From positions 87,265-151,264 of the forward strand of contig NZ_CAIJDP010000082.1 in the NCBI RefSeq assembly GCF_903819435.1: 64,000 nt of DNA, read 5' to 3'. Below are positions 9,223 to 18,798 of this stretch, one piece after another (positions within the stretch are counted from its first letter, which is position 1; each line of letters begins with the position of its first letter). Under the pieces are notes generated by a model. It was not told the origin of the DNA and ran no database searches. It saw only the letters and a list, made by a program, of their open reading frames with translations. A program made the translations under genes and the position numbers. This stretch comes from Flavobacterium salmonis (GTDB lineage Bacteria; Bacteroidota; Bacteroidia; Flavobacteriales; Flavobacteriaceae).

Positions 9223-10653
9223 TTACAGTTCAAGTAATCTAGGATTCGTTTTATAAGTATCCCATAAAAGCTCCCCAAACAAAGTATTTGTCCATGCAAA
9301 CCAGGATCTTGTGAAATTTTTAGCATCGTCCTTATGGAAAGATTCATGCATAAATCCGGTATCTCCGTGTGATGCTTTTAACATTCTGATGCAATCCTTA
9401 ATTTCGCTTGGATCAGAAGTTGTGTAAGCCCTCATTACAAGAGACATTGGCCAGATCATATCCATCCCAACATGTGGTCCTCCAATTCCTTCGGCTACTT
9501 TTCCTTTAAAGAAAAACGGATTGTCTTCTGAAAGGACAAACTTTCGGGTATTTTGATAAATTGGGTCTTTAACACCAATTGCGTCCAAATAAGGCAAACT
9601 CAACAAACTCGGAACATTGGAATCGTCCATCAATAAATGACCTCCAAAACCATCCACTTCGAATGCATAAATTTCTCCGTATTTAGGATGTTTAACCACT
9701 GCATGTTCCTTAATAGCCTTATCAACTTCATTTGCTAAATTCCTTAATTCTTTTGCTGTGGCTGTATCTTTTGTAATCACTTCCAACATTTCTGCAGCCT
9801 GATTCATACTGGCTACAATAAAAAAGTTAGATGGAATAAGAAATGAAAAGACAGTTGCATCGTCACTTGGTCTGAAAGCAGAACAAACAAGGCCAACTGG
9901 TTTTACTGGATATCCATACCCTTTTAATGGCCTTGTATCAGTAGCAAACTGTGTTGTTCTTTGAAATGTGTAAGGGTTTTTGCCGTCTTTTTGCTGCTGA
10001 TCCCTGAAAACTTTAAGTGTCGTTATGATAGCTTTGACCCAATTTTCATCAAATGGGGCAATGTCTCCGGTATTTTTCCAATAATTATAAGCCAGTCTTA
10101 TTGGATAGCAAAGCGAATCAATTTCGTATTTTCTTTCATGAACACCCGGTTTCATATCAGTATGGTCTGTGGTCCACTCCCCTTTTTTATTTGGGTCATT
10201 ATAAAATGCATTTGCATACGGATCTTTCAGAATGTATTCTGTCTGTCTGTTTATAACACCTGCAATAAGATTTTTTAATTTTGAATCCTTTCCGGCAAAA
10301 GCCATGTAAGGCCAAACCTGCGCAGAACTGTCTCTTAACCACATCGCATCGATATCTCCTGTAATAACATATGTGTCAGGCCTTCCGTTTTTCTGGGTGT
10401 GAGTCACCGTTGTATCAAGAGTGTTAGGAAAACAGTTATTAAATAGCCATCCTAATTCTTTATCCTTTACATTCTTTTGAAACTCTACTATTGTTTTTTC
10501 AATAAATTCACTTTCGAAATTTCTTTTGCCTTTTGCAACTCTTACAATCGGAAAATCTTTGACTGCCTTAGTACTGACAATTATTTCCATAGGATCAACA
10601 AGTGCTAAACTGCTAAATAAAACAGTGTTCTGGATAAATTTTCTTCTTTGCAT
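9223..10653 (-). CDS. Glycoside hydrolase family 125, exo-alpha-1,6-mannosidase
   Basis: 476 residues, full family length. The N-terminus (MQRRKFIQNTVLFSSLALVDP) is an export signal with a Tat-like RRKF. GH125 hallmarks: MWLRDSSAQVWPYMAFAGK near residue 105, the substrate loop GGPHVGMDMIWPMS, and HGDTGFMHESFHKDD with Glu437 as the expected catalytic base. GH125 enzymes are inverting exo-alpha-1,6-mannosidases acting on mannan or N-glycan mannose. It follows the GH92 gene by 38 nt, so the two probably trim alpha-mannosides together in the periplasm. Confidence 0.93.
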   Translation of the reverse strand: MQRRKFIQNTVLFSSLALVDPMEIIVSTKAVKDFPIVRVAKGKRNFESEFIEKTIVEFQKNVKDKELGWLFNNCFPNTLDTTVTHTQKNGRPDTYVITGDIDAMWLRDSSAQVWPYMAFAGKDSKLKNLIAGVINRQTEYILKDPYANAFYNDPNKKGEWTTDHTDMKPGVHERKYEIDSLCYPIRLAYNYWKNTGDIAPFDENWVKAIITTLKVFRDQQQKDGKNPYTFQRTTQFATDTRPLKGYGYPVKPVGLVCSAFRPSDDATVFSFLIPSNFFIVASMNQAAEMLEVITKDTATAKELRNLANEVDKAIKEHAVVKHPKYGEIYAFEVDGFGGHLLMDDSNVPSLLSLPYLDAIGVKDPIYQNTRKFVLSEDNPFFFKGKVAEGIGGPHVGMDMIWPMSLVMRAYTTSDPSEIKDCIRMLKASHGDTGFMHESFHKDDAKNFTRSWFAWTNTLFGELLWDTYKTNPRLLEL

Positions 10654-10691
10654 TTCTTTATATTTTAAAATTGTAAAAAAAGAACTTCCTG

Positions 10692-12986
10692 TTATTCATT
10701 TGATAGTGAATACGGAAAATCTTCTTTATTTATTCCTCTTTTATTATTTGGCGTTGCCGACATATCAAAGTCAAGTGTTCCTCCTTTCATTAGTTCGGAA
10801 TGGCTCAGCCAGTTTTTTGAATAAGCTTTTCCATTCAATTTCATTCCTTTAATGTATCGATTCTCATTACTATTTGAACCTGCATTTATGGTTATGGTTT
10901 TGCCATTTTCAAGTTGTATTGTGACTTTTTTAAATAATGGAGCCCCTATAACATATTGATCAGAAGCCGGAGTAACAGGATAAAATCCTAAGGAAGAGAA
11001 AACATACCAGGCCGAAGTCTGTCCGTTATCTTCATCACCACAATAGCCATCGGGTGTTGCATGGTACATTCTGTTCATGGTTTCTCTTACCCAATATTGT
11101 GCTTTCCAGGGCTCTCCTGCATAATTATAAAGATAAATCATGTGCTGAATGGGCTGATTTCCATGTGCATACTGTCCCATGTTAGCAATCTGCATTTCTC
11201 TCATTTCGTGAATTACACCATCTTTAAAATCTTTTGTAGCAAAAACGGGAGGTAAAGAAAAAACTTTATCCAATTGCGAAACGAATACTTCTTTTCCGCC
11301 CATCAAATCAACCAAACCTTGTACATCATGAAAAACTGACCATGAATAATGCCAGCTGTTTCCTTCTGTAAATCCGTTAAACCATTGAAAAGGATCAAAA
11401 GGTTCCATAAATTTTCCATCTTTATTTTTAGGATGCATCAGGTTGTATTTCGGATCAAAAAGGTTCTTGTAATTTAAACTCCTTTTTTTGTATAAATCAA
11501 TTTCTGTCTGCGGTTTATTCAGGGCTTTTGCCAATTGATAAATCGCAAAATCATCATAGGCATACTCTAATGTTCTGGCCGCACTTTCGTTGATTTCATC
11601 ATGAGGAACATATCCTAAAGAGTTATAAGAATCAATTCCGGCGCGTCCCACGGCTTTCAGCGGACCCGCATTATTAGCGCCATGGATTACAGCTTTGTAA
11701 AGATTTTCAATATCGTATTTTTTTACTTTATCGCTTTTTAAATACGCTTCAGATACAATGGATGCAGAATTATTTCCGACCATAATATCTCGTAATCCCG
11801 GACTCGACCATTCTGGCAGCCAGCCACTTTCGTTGAAGGCATTTGAAAGACCTTCCTGCATCTGCGTATTCAGTTCCGGATACATGAAGTTTAAAAAAGG
11901 ATATAAAGCCCTGAAAGTGTCCCAAAAACCGGTATCGACAAACATATAGCCCGGCAAAACTTTTCCGTTATACGGGCTATAATGTACTACTTTGTTGTTT
12001 TGATCAAATTCATAAAACTTTCTCGGAAAAAGAAGCGATCTGTACAGAGAAGAATAAAAAGTCCCTATTTGATCCGGTGTTCCGCCATCTACTTTTATTC
12101 TTCCTAATTCTTTGTTCCAGACTGCTTTTCCTCTTTCTTTAAGCTGATCAAAATTAGTATTGCCTATTTCTTTTAAGTTAAGCTCGGCCTGATCATAACT
12201 TATAAAAGATGAAGCCACCTGAGCGTTTACTTTTTCACCAGTTTTTGTTTTAAAACCAATTACCGCTCCGGCATGATCTGCTTTCATTTCTAAAGCATTC
12301 CCTAAAACGTCTCCGTTAAAAGTTGCATTTACCTCAAAATCTTTATCAAAAATAATCACGAAATAATTTTTGAAATTTTCCGGAACTCCACCGCTGTTTT
12401 TGGTCGTGTAACCGATAATTCTTCTTTCTGACGGAATAATTTTTACGTAAGATCCTTTATCAAATGCATCAATAACAACGTAAGCCTTATCTGTTTCCGG
12501 AAATGTAAATCTAAATCTCGCAGCTCTTTCAGTTGGCGTGATTTCTGTCGTAACATTATGATTTGCCAGATAAACGCTGTAATAATACGGCGTAACGGTT
12601 TCAGCCTTATGAGAAAACCAGCTTTGTCTGTCTTCTTCCTTAAATTTCAGTTCACCTGTAACAGGCATAATCGAAAACTGACCGTAATCATTCATCCAAG
12701 GTGAAGGCTGGTGCGTCTGTTTAAAACCTTTAATCCGGCTTGACTTATATGTATAAGCCCAACCATCGCCCATATTAGCGGTTTGCGGAGTCCAGAAATT
12801 CATTCCCCACGGCATTGCAATTGCAGGATAGGCATTCCCGTTTGAAATTCCGTAATCAGAATCGGTTCCTATTAAAGGATTTACCCAGTCAATAGGCTGT
12901 TGTGGTGTAATTACTTGTGTATTTTGTGCATTAGCAGAAACAAAAGCAAAAATCACGAATGCAAAAGTGTATTTAATTTTTATCAA
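10692..12986 (-). CDS. Glycoside hydrolase family 92, calcium-dependent alpha-mannosidase
   Basis: 764 residues with signal peptide (ending SANAQ). GH92 landmarks: VNPLIGTDSDYGISNGNAYP at the start of the N-terminal beta domain, FWDTFRALYPFLNFMYPE, and the C-terminal GDEDNGQTSAWYVFSSLGFY that carries the two catalytic-base aspartates. The loop that usually reads HGNEP, whose Glu is the general acid, reads HGNQP with Gln611 (codon CAG at 11154-11156). See the finding on altered specificity. The start codon is TTG: an in-frame stop lies two codons upstream and no ATG fits the signal peptide. It heads an operon with GH125 and has a LacI-type operator in its promoter. Confidence 0.93.
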   Translation of the reverse strand: MIKIKYTFAFVIFAFVSANAQNTQVITPQQPIDWVNPLIGTDSDYGISNGNAYPAIAMPWGMNFWTPQTANMGDGWAYTYKSSRIKGFKQTHQPSPWMNDYGQFSIMPVTGELKFKEEDRQSWFSHKAETVTPYYYSVYLANHNVTTEITPTERAARFRFTFPETDKAYVVIDAFDKGSYVKIIPSERRIIGYTTKNSGGVPENFKNYFVIIFDKDFEVNATFNGDVLGNALEMKADHAGAVIGFKTKTGEKVNAQVASSFISYDQAELNLKEIGNTNFDQLKERGKAVWNKELGRIKVDGGTPDQIGTFYSSLYRSLLFPRKFYEFDQNNKVVHYSPYNGKVLPGYMFVDTGFWDTFRALYPFLNFMYPELNTQMQEGLSNAFNESGWLPEWSSPGLRDIMVGNNSASIVSEAYLKSDKVKKYDIENLYKAVIHGANNAGPLKAVGRAGIDSYNSLGYVPHDEINESAARTLEYAYDDFAIYQLAKALNKPQTEIDLYKKRSLNYKNLFDPKYNLMHPKNKDGKFMEPFDPFQWFNGFTEGNSWHYSWSVFHDVQGLVDLMGGKEVFVSQLDKVFSLPPVFATKDFKDGVIHEMREMQIANMGQYAHGNQPIQHMIYLYNYAGEPWKAQYWVRETMNRMYHATPDGYCGDEDNGQTSAWYVFSSLGFYPVTPASDQYVIGAPLFKKVTIQLENGKTITINAGSNSNENRYIKGMKLNGKAYSKNWLSHSELMKGGTLDFDMSATPNNKRGINKEDFPYSLSNE

Positions 12987-13014
12987 AGCTTAGTTATTTA
13001 AATGTAGATCATAA

Positions 13015-13045
13015 CAAACATACTAAAACGTTTTAGTTAAAACAA
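13015..13045 (-). promoter_or_regulatory. Promoter of the GH92-GH125 operon
   Basis: Minus strand: TTG (13045-13043), a 20-nt spacer, TATGTTTG (13022-13015), about 29 nt upstream of the TTG start codon. The spacer is filled by the palindromic operator candidate. Confidence 0.6.
13022..13037. promoter_or_regulatory. LacI-type operator, perfect 16-bp palindrome
   Basis: ACTAAAACGTTTTAGT is identical to its reverse complement and has the central CG typical of LacI/PurR-family operators. It lies between the -33 and -7 elements of the mannosidase promoter, where a bound repressor would block RNA polymerase. The LacI-family gene 215 nt upstream is the obvious candidate to bind it. Confidence 0.6.
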
Positions 13046-13200
13046 AAAATTTTACTAAATATGAATTTATGTTAATTTTATAAGATATCATTAGACAATA
13101 AAAGCGATGGATTAGATGTTGTGAAATAATGTACAAAAAAATCTGCCTACAAATTATTATTGACAATCAAATTCCTTAGTTAAAAATAAAGAAAAGTTCT

Positions 13201-14235
13201 TTAATCAGTTATTTTAGTTAATGAAGATTCTCTAATAATAAGTTCTGCATTAATCATGACTTTGTGAACTGTTTCTGTTACATCTTTTTTCTTCAAAAGA
13301 GGCAACATAATTTCCATTAATTTAGCACTTATGTCATTAAGAGGTTGAGAGACTGACGTGATAGTAGGGCTGTAAATTTTATACATATCATTATCATCAA
13401 AAGAAATAATTCCAAGATCATTTGTTAAAGATGGTTTATTTTCCTTAAAAATTTCCAGTCCCTTTTGTGTCAAATAGTTAGTTGCAAAAAATACAGCATC
13501 TAAATTGATCTCCTTATCAAAAAAATCCCTGATTCGTTCTTTTCCTTTTACTGTATAAACCTCATTATAAGGAATCTCAAGAGTAATTGGTTTTAAACCA
13601 TTTTCATTTATTGCTTTTATATATCCCGTGAGACGATCCTGCATCTGAGACTGGTCTGGAGCAATCGTAATAAAACCAATATTTTTAAATTGATTATCTA
13701 TCAGATGCTGTGTCGCATCAAAAGAAGCTTTTTCGTTATTTACAACAACACTACTGCAATCTAATCCTTCAAAAAACCTGTCTAATAATATGACCGGAAT
13801 ATTGTCTTTAATTAAATTTTCAATAGTATCTTTTAAGCCTGGTGAAGGTACAACAACAAACCCGTCAACTTGGCGAAAATTAAATAAGCTGATAAGCTCT
13901 TTGGATTTCTCATCATCATTTTCATTACTGCAAAATATAACTTTATACCCTTTATCGTAAGCAATGTCTTCAAAAATACGAGCTAATTTAGAGAAGAAAT
14001 TATTTGAAATATCTTCCACCATAAAAACCAAAATTTTTGATTTACCTGTCCGTAAACTTTGGGCAATTTGATTTGGCCTGTAATTTATTAATTTTGCATA
14101 GTCTAAAACCTTTTTAGTAAGTTCTTTAGAAATATGTTTTTCTTTTGCTTTACCATTTAACACAAAAGATACCGTTGTAACAGATATTTTAAGTTCATCT
14201 GCAATATTTCTAATAGAAACAGGTTTTTTTTTCAT
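13201..14235 (-). CDS. LacI-family transcriptional regulator
   Basis: 344 residues. The N-terminal helix-turn-helix and hinge (about 5-62) contain SIRNIADELKISVTTVSFVL and YRPNQIAQSLRTGKS. A type-I periplasmic-binding-protein-like sensor domain follows (about 65-340, with GFVVVPSPG, PVILLDRFFEGLDCSSVVV and LGIISFDDNDMYKIYSPTIT). The family normally represses catabolic genes and releases DNA on binding a sugar. Its position directly upstream of the GH92/GH125 genes, with a palindrome in their promoter, suggests a mannose or mannobiose inducer. TATATTTG at 14281-14274 on the minus strand could be its own -7 element, but I see no -33. Confidence 0.92.
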   Translation of the reverse strand: MKKKPVSIRNIADELKISVTTVSFVLNGKAKEKHISKELTKKVLDYAKLINYRPNQIAQSLRTGKSKILVFMVEDISNNFFSKLARIFEDIAYDKGYKVIFCSNENDDEKSKELISLFNFRQVDGFVVVPSPGLKDTIENLIKDNIPVILLDRFFEGLDCSSVVVNNEKASFDATQHLIDNQFKNIGFITIAPDQSQMQDRLTGYIKAINENGLKPITLEIPYNEVYTVKGKERIRDFFDKEINLDAVFFATNYLTQKGLEIFKENKPSLTNDLGIISFDDNDMYKIYSPTITSVSQPLNDISAKLMEIMLPLLKKKDVTETVHKVMINAELIIRESSLTKITD

Positions 14236-14665
14236 TTAAAAATCCTCATTTAATTTTAAACACAAATTTGATTCAAATATAGTAAAGTTAAAGCCTATTG
14301 CTAAAATCTGATTTGGTGGAATTTAAACATTTATAAAAAATCGTATTGACTTACTTGTCGTACTCCTTTAATAAACAAATTGTTTTAACGTCTAAAATCA
14401 TGCTGCAGGCGAATAATGTCTTCTTCGTTAGAAGTATTATTTGATCAGTATGCTGCCAAATTTCAGTGTTACACAAATTAAGAAAGGGCATCAGATTTTT
14501 ATTTCTGATACCCTTTATTTAAAAGTAAAAATGATTAGCTTACACTTAATGAAAACATTTACTCAATGTAAATCAAACTGTTATCAACTTTTAAATAACA
14601 GCTATAAGAATTACAATGCAGCTCAAAACATCTTAAGCAATACAGCTATGAATAATGTAAAGTAT
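14236..14665. other. Intergenic stretch between katG and the LacI-type gene
   Basis: It holds the hairpin listed at 14483-14520 and otherwise no gene I support. An open frame on the plus strand (14441-14674) has no recognisable content and runs through the hairpin. Confidence 0.5.
14483..14520. terminator. Intrinsic terminator downstream of katG
   Basis: Stem AAAGGGCATCAGA / TCTGATACCCTTT (one mismatch, 8-nt loop). Minus-strand transcription from katG enters it about 145 nt after the stop. The flanking T-tract is modest on either strand. Confidence 0.5.
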
Positions 14666-16939
14666 TTAGATTAGATCAAAACGATCCAGATTCATTACTT
14701 TATTCCATGCGAAAACAAAATCACTTATAAATTTTTCCTGTGCATCACTACTTGCATAAACTTCCGCAATAGCTCTTAATTCTGAATTGGATCCGAAAAC
14801 AAGATCTGCACGTGTTCCAATCCATTTCGGTTGTCCCGTGTTACGATCATTTCCTGTATAAAGTTCTTTATCATCTGATAATGCTTTCCATTGTGTGCTC
14901 ATATCAAGCAAATTGATAAAAAAGTCATTGGTAAGATGACCCGGACGATGTGTAAAAACACCATTTTTTGTACCGTCAGAATTTATATCAAGTACACGAA
15001 GTCCTCCTAAAAGCACTGTTAATTCTGGTGCCGTAAGTGTCAGTAAATTTGCTTTATCGATAAGAAGTTCTTCTGTAGAAACTGATGATTTTGTTTTTCG
15101 GAAATTACGAAATCCATCTGATTTAGGTTCCAGATAACCAAAAGATTCAACATCAGTTTGCTCCAAACTTGCATCCATTCGACCTGGTGTAAATGGTACT
15201 TTTACTAAATATCCGGCTTCTTTTGCAGCTTTCTCTACACCAGCACTACCTGCTAAAACTATTAAATCGGCAAGTGATACCTTTTTACCATTTTGTTGCG
15301 TAGCATCAAATTCTCTTTGAATGCTTTCAAGTTTATCTAAAACCTGTTTAAGCTGTACGGGATTATTTACATCCCAGTCTTTTTGCGGAGCTAATCTTAT
15401 ACGTGCACCGTTAGCCCCTCCGCGTTTATCTGACCCTCTAAAAGTTGACGCTGAAGCCCATGCGGTTCCTACTAATTGTGAAATGCTTAAATCTGAATTC
15501 AATATTTTTTCTTTCAACTGTGTAATATCGTTCTCATCAATTAATGCGTGATTAACCTCTGGAATAGGATCTTGCCATAACAATTCTTCCTGAGGAACGT
15601 CAGATCCCAGATAACGGGAGCGTGGCCCCATGTCACGGTGAGTAAGTTTAAACCATGCACGGGCAAAAGCATCAGCAAAATCATCTGGATTTTCCAGGAA
15701 TCTGCGTGATATCTTTTCGTAAGCCGGATCCAGCCTTAATGACAAATCAGTAGTAAGCATGGTTGGCAAATGCTTTTTTGAACTGTCAAAAGCATCAGGA
15801 ATAATAGGTTCAGCATTTTTGGCTACCCATTGGTGTGCACCGGCAGGGCTTTTAGAAAGTTCCCATTCGAAGCCAAATAAATTTTCAAAAAAATTATTAC
15901 TCCATTGTGTAGGTGTTTTTGTCCAGGTAACTTCCAATCCGCTTGTAATGGCATCTGCACCTTTACCGGAACCAAAACTATTTTGCCATCCAAATCCTTG
16001 CAATTCAATACCTGATGCTTCCGGTTCTTTATCTACGTGATCAGAAGAGGCAGCACCGTGAGTTTTACCAAATGTATGTCCTCCGGCAATTAACGCTACT
16101 GTTTCTTCATCATCCATTGCCATTCGGCCAAAAGTATCACGTATATCTTTTGCAGCGAGAATAGGATCCGGATTACCGTCTGGTCCTTCAGGATTTACAT
16201 AGATCAGTCCCATTTGTACGGCTGCAAGTGGTTTTTCAAGATTTCTGGAATGAACATGCCCATCTGCATTGTCATCAGATGATACTACCCCGTGATCTTT
16301 TGGTACACCATCAGAACCATCGTTATAGCGATCATCTCCACCCAGCCACGTTGTCTCAGAACCCCAGTAAACAGATTCATCCGGTTCCCAAACATCGGCT
16401 CTTCCTCCGGCAAAACCAAAAGTTTTAAATCCCATAGATTCCAAAGCAATATTACCGGTTAATATCATTAAATCTGCCCAGGAAATTTTCTTTCCGTATT
16501 TTTGTTTAATTGGCCATAAAAGTCTTCTGGCTTTATCAAGACTAACGTTATCGGGCCAGCTGTTAAGGGGAGCAAAACGCTGTTGTCCTGCACCTGCTCC
16601 GCCACGCCCGTCATGCACACGGTAAGTTCCAGCGCTGTGCCATGCCATTCTGATAAAAAGACCTCCATAGTGACCAAAGTCTGCAGGCCACCAATCTTGT
16701 GAATCTGTCATGAGTTCATGTAAATCTTTTTTTACAGCTTCAAGATCAAGACTTTTAAAAGCCTCAGCATAATCAAAATTATTACCCATTGGGTCTGATA
16801 CCGGAGAATTCTGTCTCAGAATATTTACTTTTAACTGATTTGGCCACCAGTCGCGGTTCTTTGTCCCTAAAGCGGCTGCTTTGTCCATGCTGCCATTATG
16901 AAAAGGGCATTTGCTAATGTCATTTGATTGATTTTCCAT
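14666..16939 (-). CDS. katG: Catalase-peroxidase
   Basis: 757 residues, the normal two-domain KatG. The haem-bearing N-terminal domain has the distal triad Arg97, Trp100 and His101 in FIRMAWHSAGTYR. Tyr247 (GLIYVNPEGPDG) and Met273 (GRMAMDDEE) with Trp100 form the Met-Tyr-Trp adduct needed for catalase activity. The proximal ligand is His288 (ALIAGGHTFGKTHGA). The second domain (about 440-757, GTAWASASTFRGSDKRGGAN) lacks haem, as is normal. It detoxifies hydrogen peroxide in the cytoplasm. Monocistronic here. I found no clear promoter or OxyR site upstream. Confidence 0.98.
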   Translation of the reverse strand: MENQSNDISKCPFHNGSMDKAAALGTKNRDWWPNQLKVNILRQNSPVSDPMGNNFDYAEAFKSLDLEAVKKDLHELMTDSQDWWPADFGHYGGLFIRMAWHSAGTYRVHDGRGGAGAGQQRFAPLNSWPDNVSLDKARRLLWPIKQKYGKKISWADLMILTGNIALESMGFKTFGFAGGRADVWEPDESVYWGSETTWLGGDDRYNDGSDGVPKDHGVVSSDDNADGHVHSRNLEKPLAAVQMGLIYVNPEGPDGNPDPILAAKDIRDTFGRMAMDDEETVALIAGGHTFGKTHGAASSDHVDKEPEASGIELQGFGWQNSFGSGKGADAITSGLEVTWTKTPTQWSNNFFENLFGFEWELSKSPAGAHQWVAKNAEPIIPDAFDSSKKHLPTMLTTDLSLRLDPAYEKISRRFLENPDDFADAFARAWFKLTHRDMGPRSRYLGSDVPQEELLWQDPIPEVNHALIDENDITQLKEKILNSDLSISQLVGTAWASASTFRGSDKRGGANGARIRLAPQKDWDVNNPVQLKQVLDKLESIQREFDATQQNGKKVSLADLIVLAGSAGVEKAAKEAGYLVKVPFTPGRMDASLEQTDVESFGYLEPKSDGFRNFRKTKSSVSTEELLIDKANLLTLTAPELTVLLGGLRVLDINSDGTKNGVFTHRPGHLTNDFFINLLDMSTQWKALSDDKELYTGNDRNTGQPKWIGTRADLVFGSNSELRAIAEVYASSDAQEKFISDFVFAWNKVMNLDRFDLI

Positions 16940-17405
16940 AATTTATTTTTTTGATTTTTATTATTTAACCGAAAACGAATTTAAGAACTAAACAAGGAAA
17001 CTTTATACGTGATTCATATTATATTAACCTACTTTCATAGATAAAATCTATTGACAATATCATGAAAAGTAGATAATGCCTAAGAAATTGGGTATTGAAA
17101 TTATGAAAAATATATCTAATTATCAATTAATAGACTTCTTTTTATCAGTGCAGGTTAATTCGAATAATAAAACAGATTATTCTTTGCATTTTATTAAACG
17201 AATATGAATTTAAAAATTCCGACTATTAAATTAGATAGTCATCTAAAAGACGATCCTATAAGTACCGCTAATGAAAATATTATAATACTCTAACAATATT
17301 ATATAAAGAAGTTTAAATCGAAAAACTTTTCTTTATAATCTCATAAAATACATCAATAATTGCTCGACAATTAAGCTTACATTATTACTTAAAACAAAAA
17401 TTTCA
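16940..17405. other. Divergent intergenic region between katG and the GH130 gene
   Basis: It must hold both promoters, but I find no exact TAnnTTTG on either strand. A short inverted repeat GACTAT-N8-ATAGTC (17221-17240) is the only symmetrical element. No gene seen. Confidence 0.4.
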
Positions 17406-18461
17406 ATGAGTGATATTGCCCACAGATTTCCTGAAAACCCCTTACTGATACCAAAAGACCTGCATCCCAGTACTCCTGATTTACAAATTATAAGTCTTTT
17501 AAATCCGGGAGTTTTTACATTTAAGGAAAAAATATGGCTTTTAGTACGAGTTGCCGAATCTATTGCGCAAAAAGAGGGTGTTATATTTTTTCCGGTTATC
17601 AATGAAATGGGCAAAGTAGAAATTATTGAGATCCCTCTTAATGATCCGGATCTCGTTGCTACAGATGCCAGAATAATTCAGTATAAAGGTCTTGACTACC
17701 TGACAACACTTTCGCATTTACGCCTTTTATGCAGTGATGATGGTATTCACTTTTATGATCCTGAGGGTTATAGTTCTTTGTTTGGTTCAGGAATATTGGA
17801 ACAATTTGGTATAGAGGATGCGCGGGTAAGCAAGCTTGATGATAAATATTATATCACTTACACTGCCGTTTCTTCTAATGGTGTGGGTGTAGGATTGCGC
17901 ACGACTAAAAACTGGAAAAATTTCGAATCTCAATCAATGATATTCCCTCCCCATAATAAAGATTGTGCCATTTTTGAAGAAAAAATTAATGGTAAATTCT
18001 ATGCACTGCACCGCCCATCAAGTCCTCAGATTGGAGGCAATTTTATTTGGCTGGCTGAATCTCCTGATGGTATCTATTGGGGAAATCATCAATTTCTTGT
18101 CGGAACCAGAAAAGGACTATGGGATAGTGCCAGAGTTGGCGCTGGTGCAGCACCTATTAAAACGGATAAAGGGTGGCTTGAAATATATCACGGAGCAAAT
18201 GCAGAACACCAATATTGTCTTGGCGCTTTCTTAATGGACTTAGAAAATCCTTCAAAAGTAATTGCCCGAACATTAGAACCTATAATGATGCCACAAGAAA
18301 ATTACGAACTGAGTGGTTTTTTTGGATATGTAGTTTTTACGAATGGTCATATTGTAGAAGGAGATAAACTTACAATATATTACGGAGCAGCCGATGAATT
18401 TGTCTGCGGAGCCTCTTTCTCCATTACAGAAATCTTATCAAATCTTATTCCTGAATTTTGA
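17406..18461 (+). CDS. Glycoside hydrolase family 130, beta-mannoside phosphorylase-like
   Basis: 351 residues, a single five-bladed propeller domain with no signal peptide, hence cytoplasmic. GH130 features: NPGVFTFKEKIWLLVRVAE near the N-terminus, LSHLRLLCSDDGIHF, FGIEDARVSKLDDKYYITYT (the Asp in IEDAR is in the position of the family's proton donor), and LHRPSS followed by IWLAESPDGIYW. Family members phosphorolyse beta-1,4-mannosyl-GlcNAc or mannobiose to mannose-1-phosphate, or in some subgroups hydrolyse beta-1,2-mannosides. With GH92 and GH125 nearby it fits the last step of N-glycan or mannan use. The exact subfamily is not settled. Confidence 0.88.
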   Translation: MSDIAHRFPENPLLIPKDLHPSTPDLQIISLLNPGVFTFKEKIWLLVRVAESIAQKEGVIFFPVINEMGKVEIIEIPLNDPDLVATDARIIQYKGLDYLTTLSHLRLLCSDDGIHFYDPEGYSSLFGSGILEQFGIEDARVSKLDDKYYITYTAVSSNGVGVGLRTTKNWKNFESQSMIFPPHNKDCAIFEEKINGKFYALHRPSSPQIGGNFIWLAESPDGIYWGNHQFLVGTRKGLWDSARVGAGAAPIKTDKGWLEIYHGANAEHQYCLGAFLMDLENPSKVIARTLEPIMMPQENYELSGFFGYVVFTNGHIVEGDKLTIYYGAADEFVCGASFSITEILSNLIPEF

Positions 18462-18798
18462 TAAACATTTTATTGTATTCTTATTTATACTCTTATCCTT
18501 AATCTCTATCTAAAGTAAGATGTTCCAGTAGATAAAAAAGTTTAAAACTATTAATAAAGATAACACTACTCGAAATTTCGGAATATAATCGCTGCTTACT
18601 TGTGTTTTCCTCTTCCTTCAAAACTCTCTCAAATGCAGAGAGCCATGGAGATCATACTTTACATCTCTATTAATATACTTCAGTTGCCTTAAATCAAACA
18701 AAGGGGAAAAATACCCTTTGAAAAGGGGCTAATATACTCTTTTTCAATATTTTAAATAAAAGTACTTTTATGTTACTAATAAAATACAAACATTTAAA
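18462..18798. other. Intergenic stretch, no gene seen
   Basis: I see no clear terminator for the GH130 gene and no consensus promoter for the following plus-strand genes. Confidence 0.4.

Noticed and set aside
14383..14397. Second LacI operator near the lacI-type gene (TTTTA-N5-TAAAA)
   Set aside because: The arms are in the opposite order to the perfect palindrome at 13022, so it is not the same site; probably chance in AT-rich DNA.
14441..14674. Plus-strand ORF of 77 codons
   Set aside because: No family content, runs through a strong hairpin and into the end of katG.
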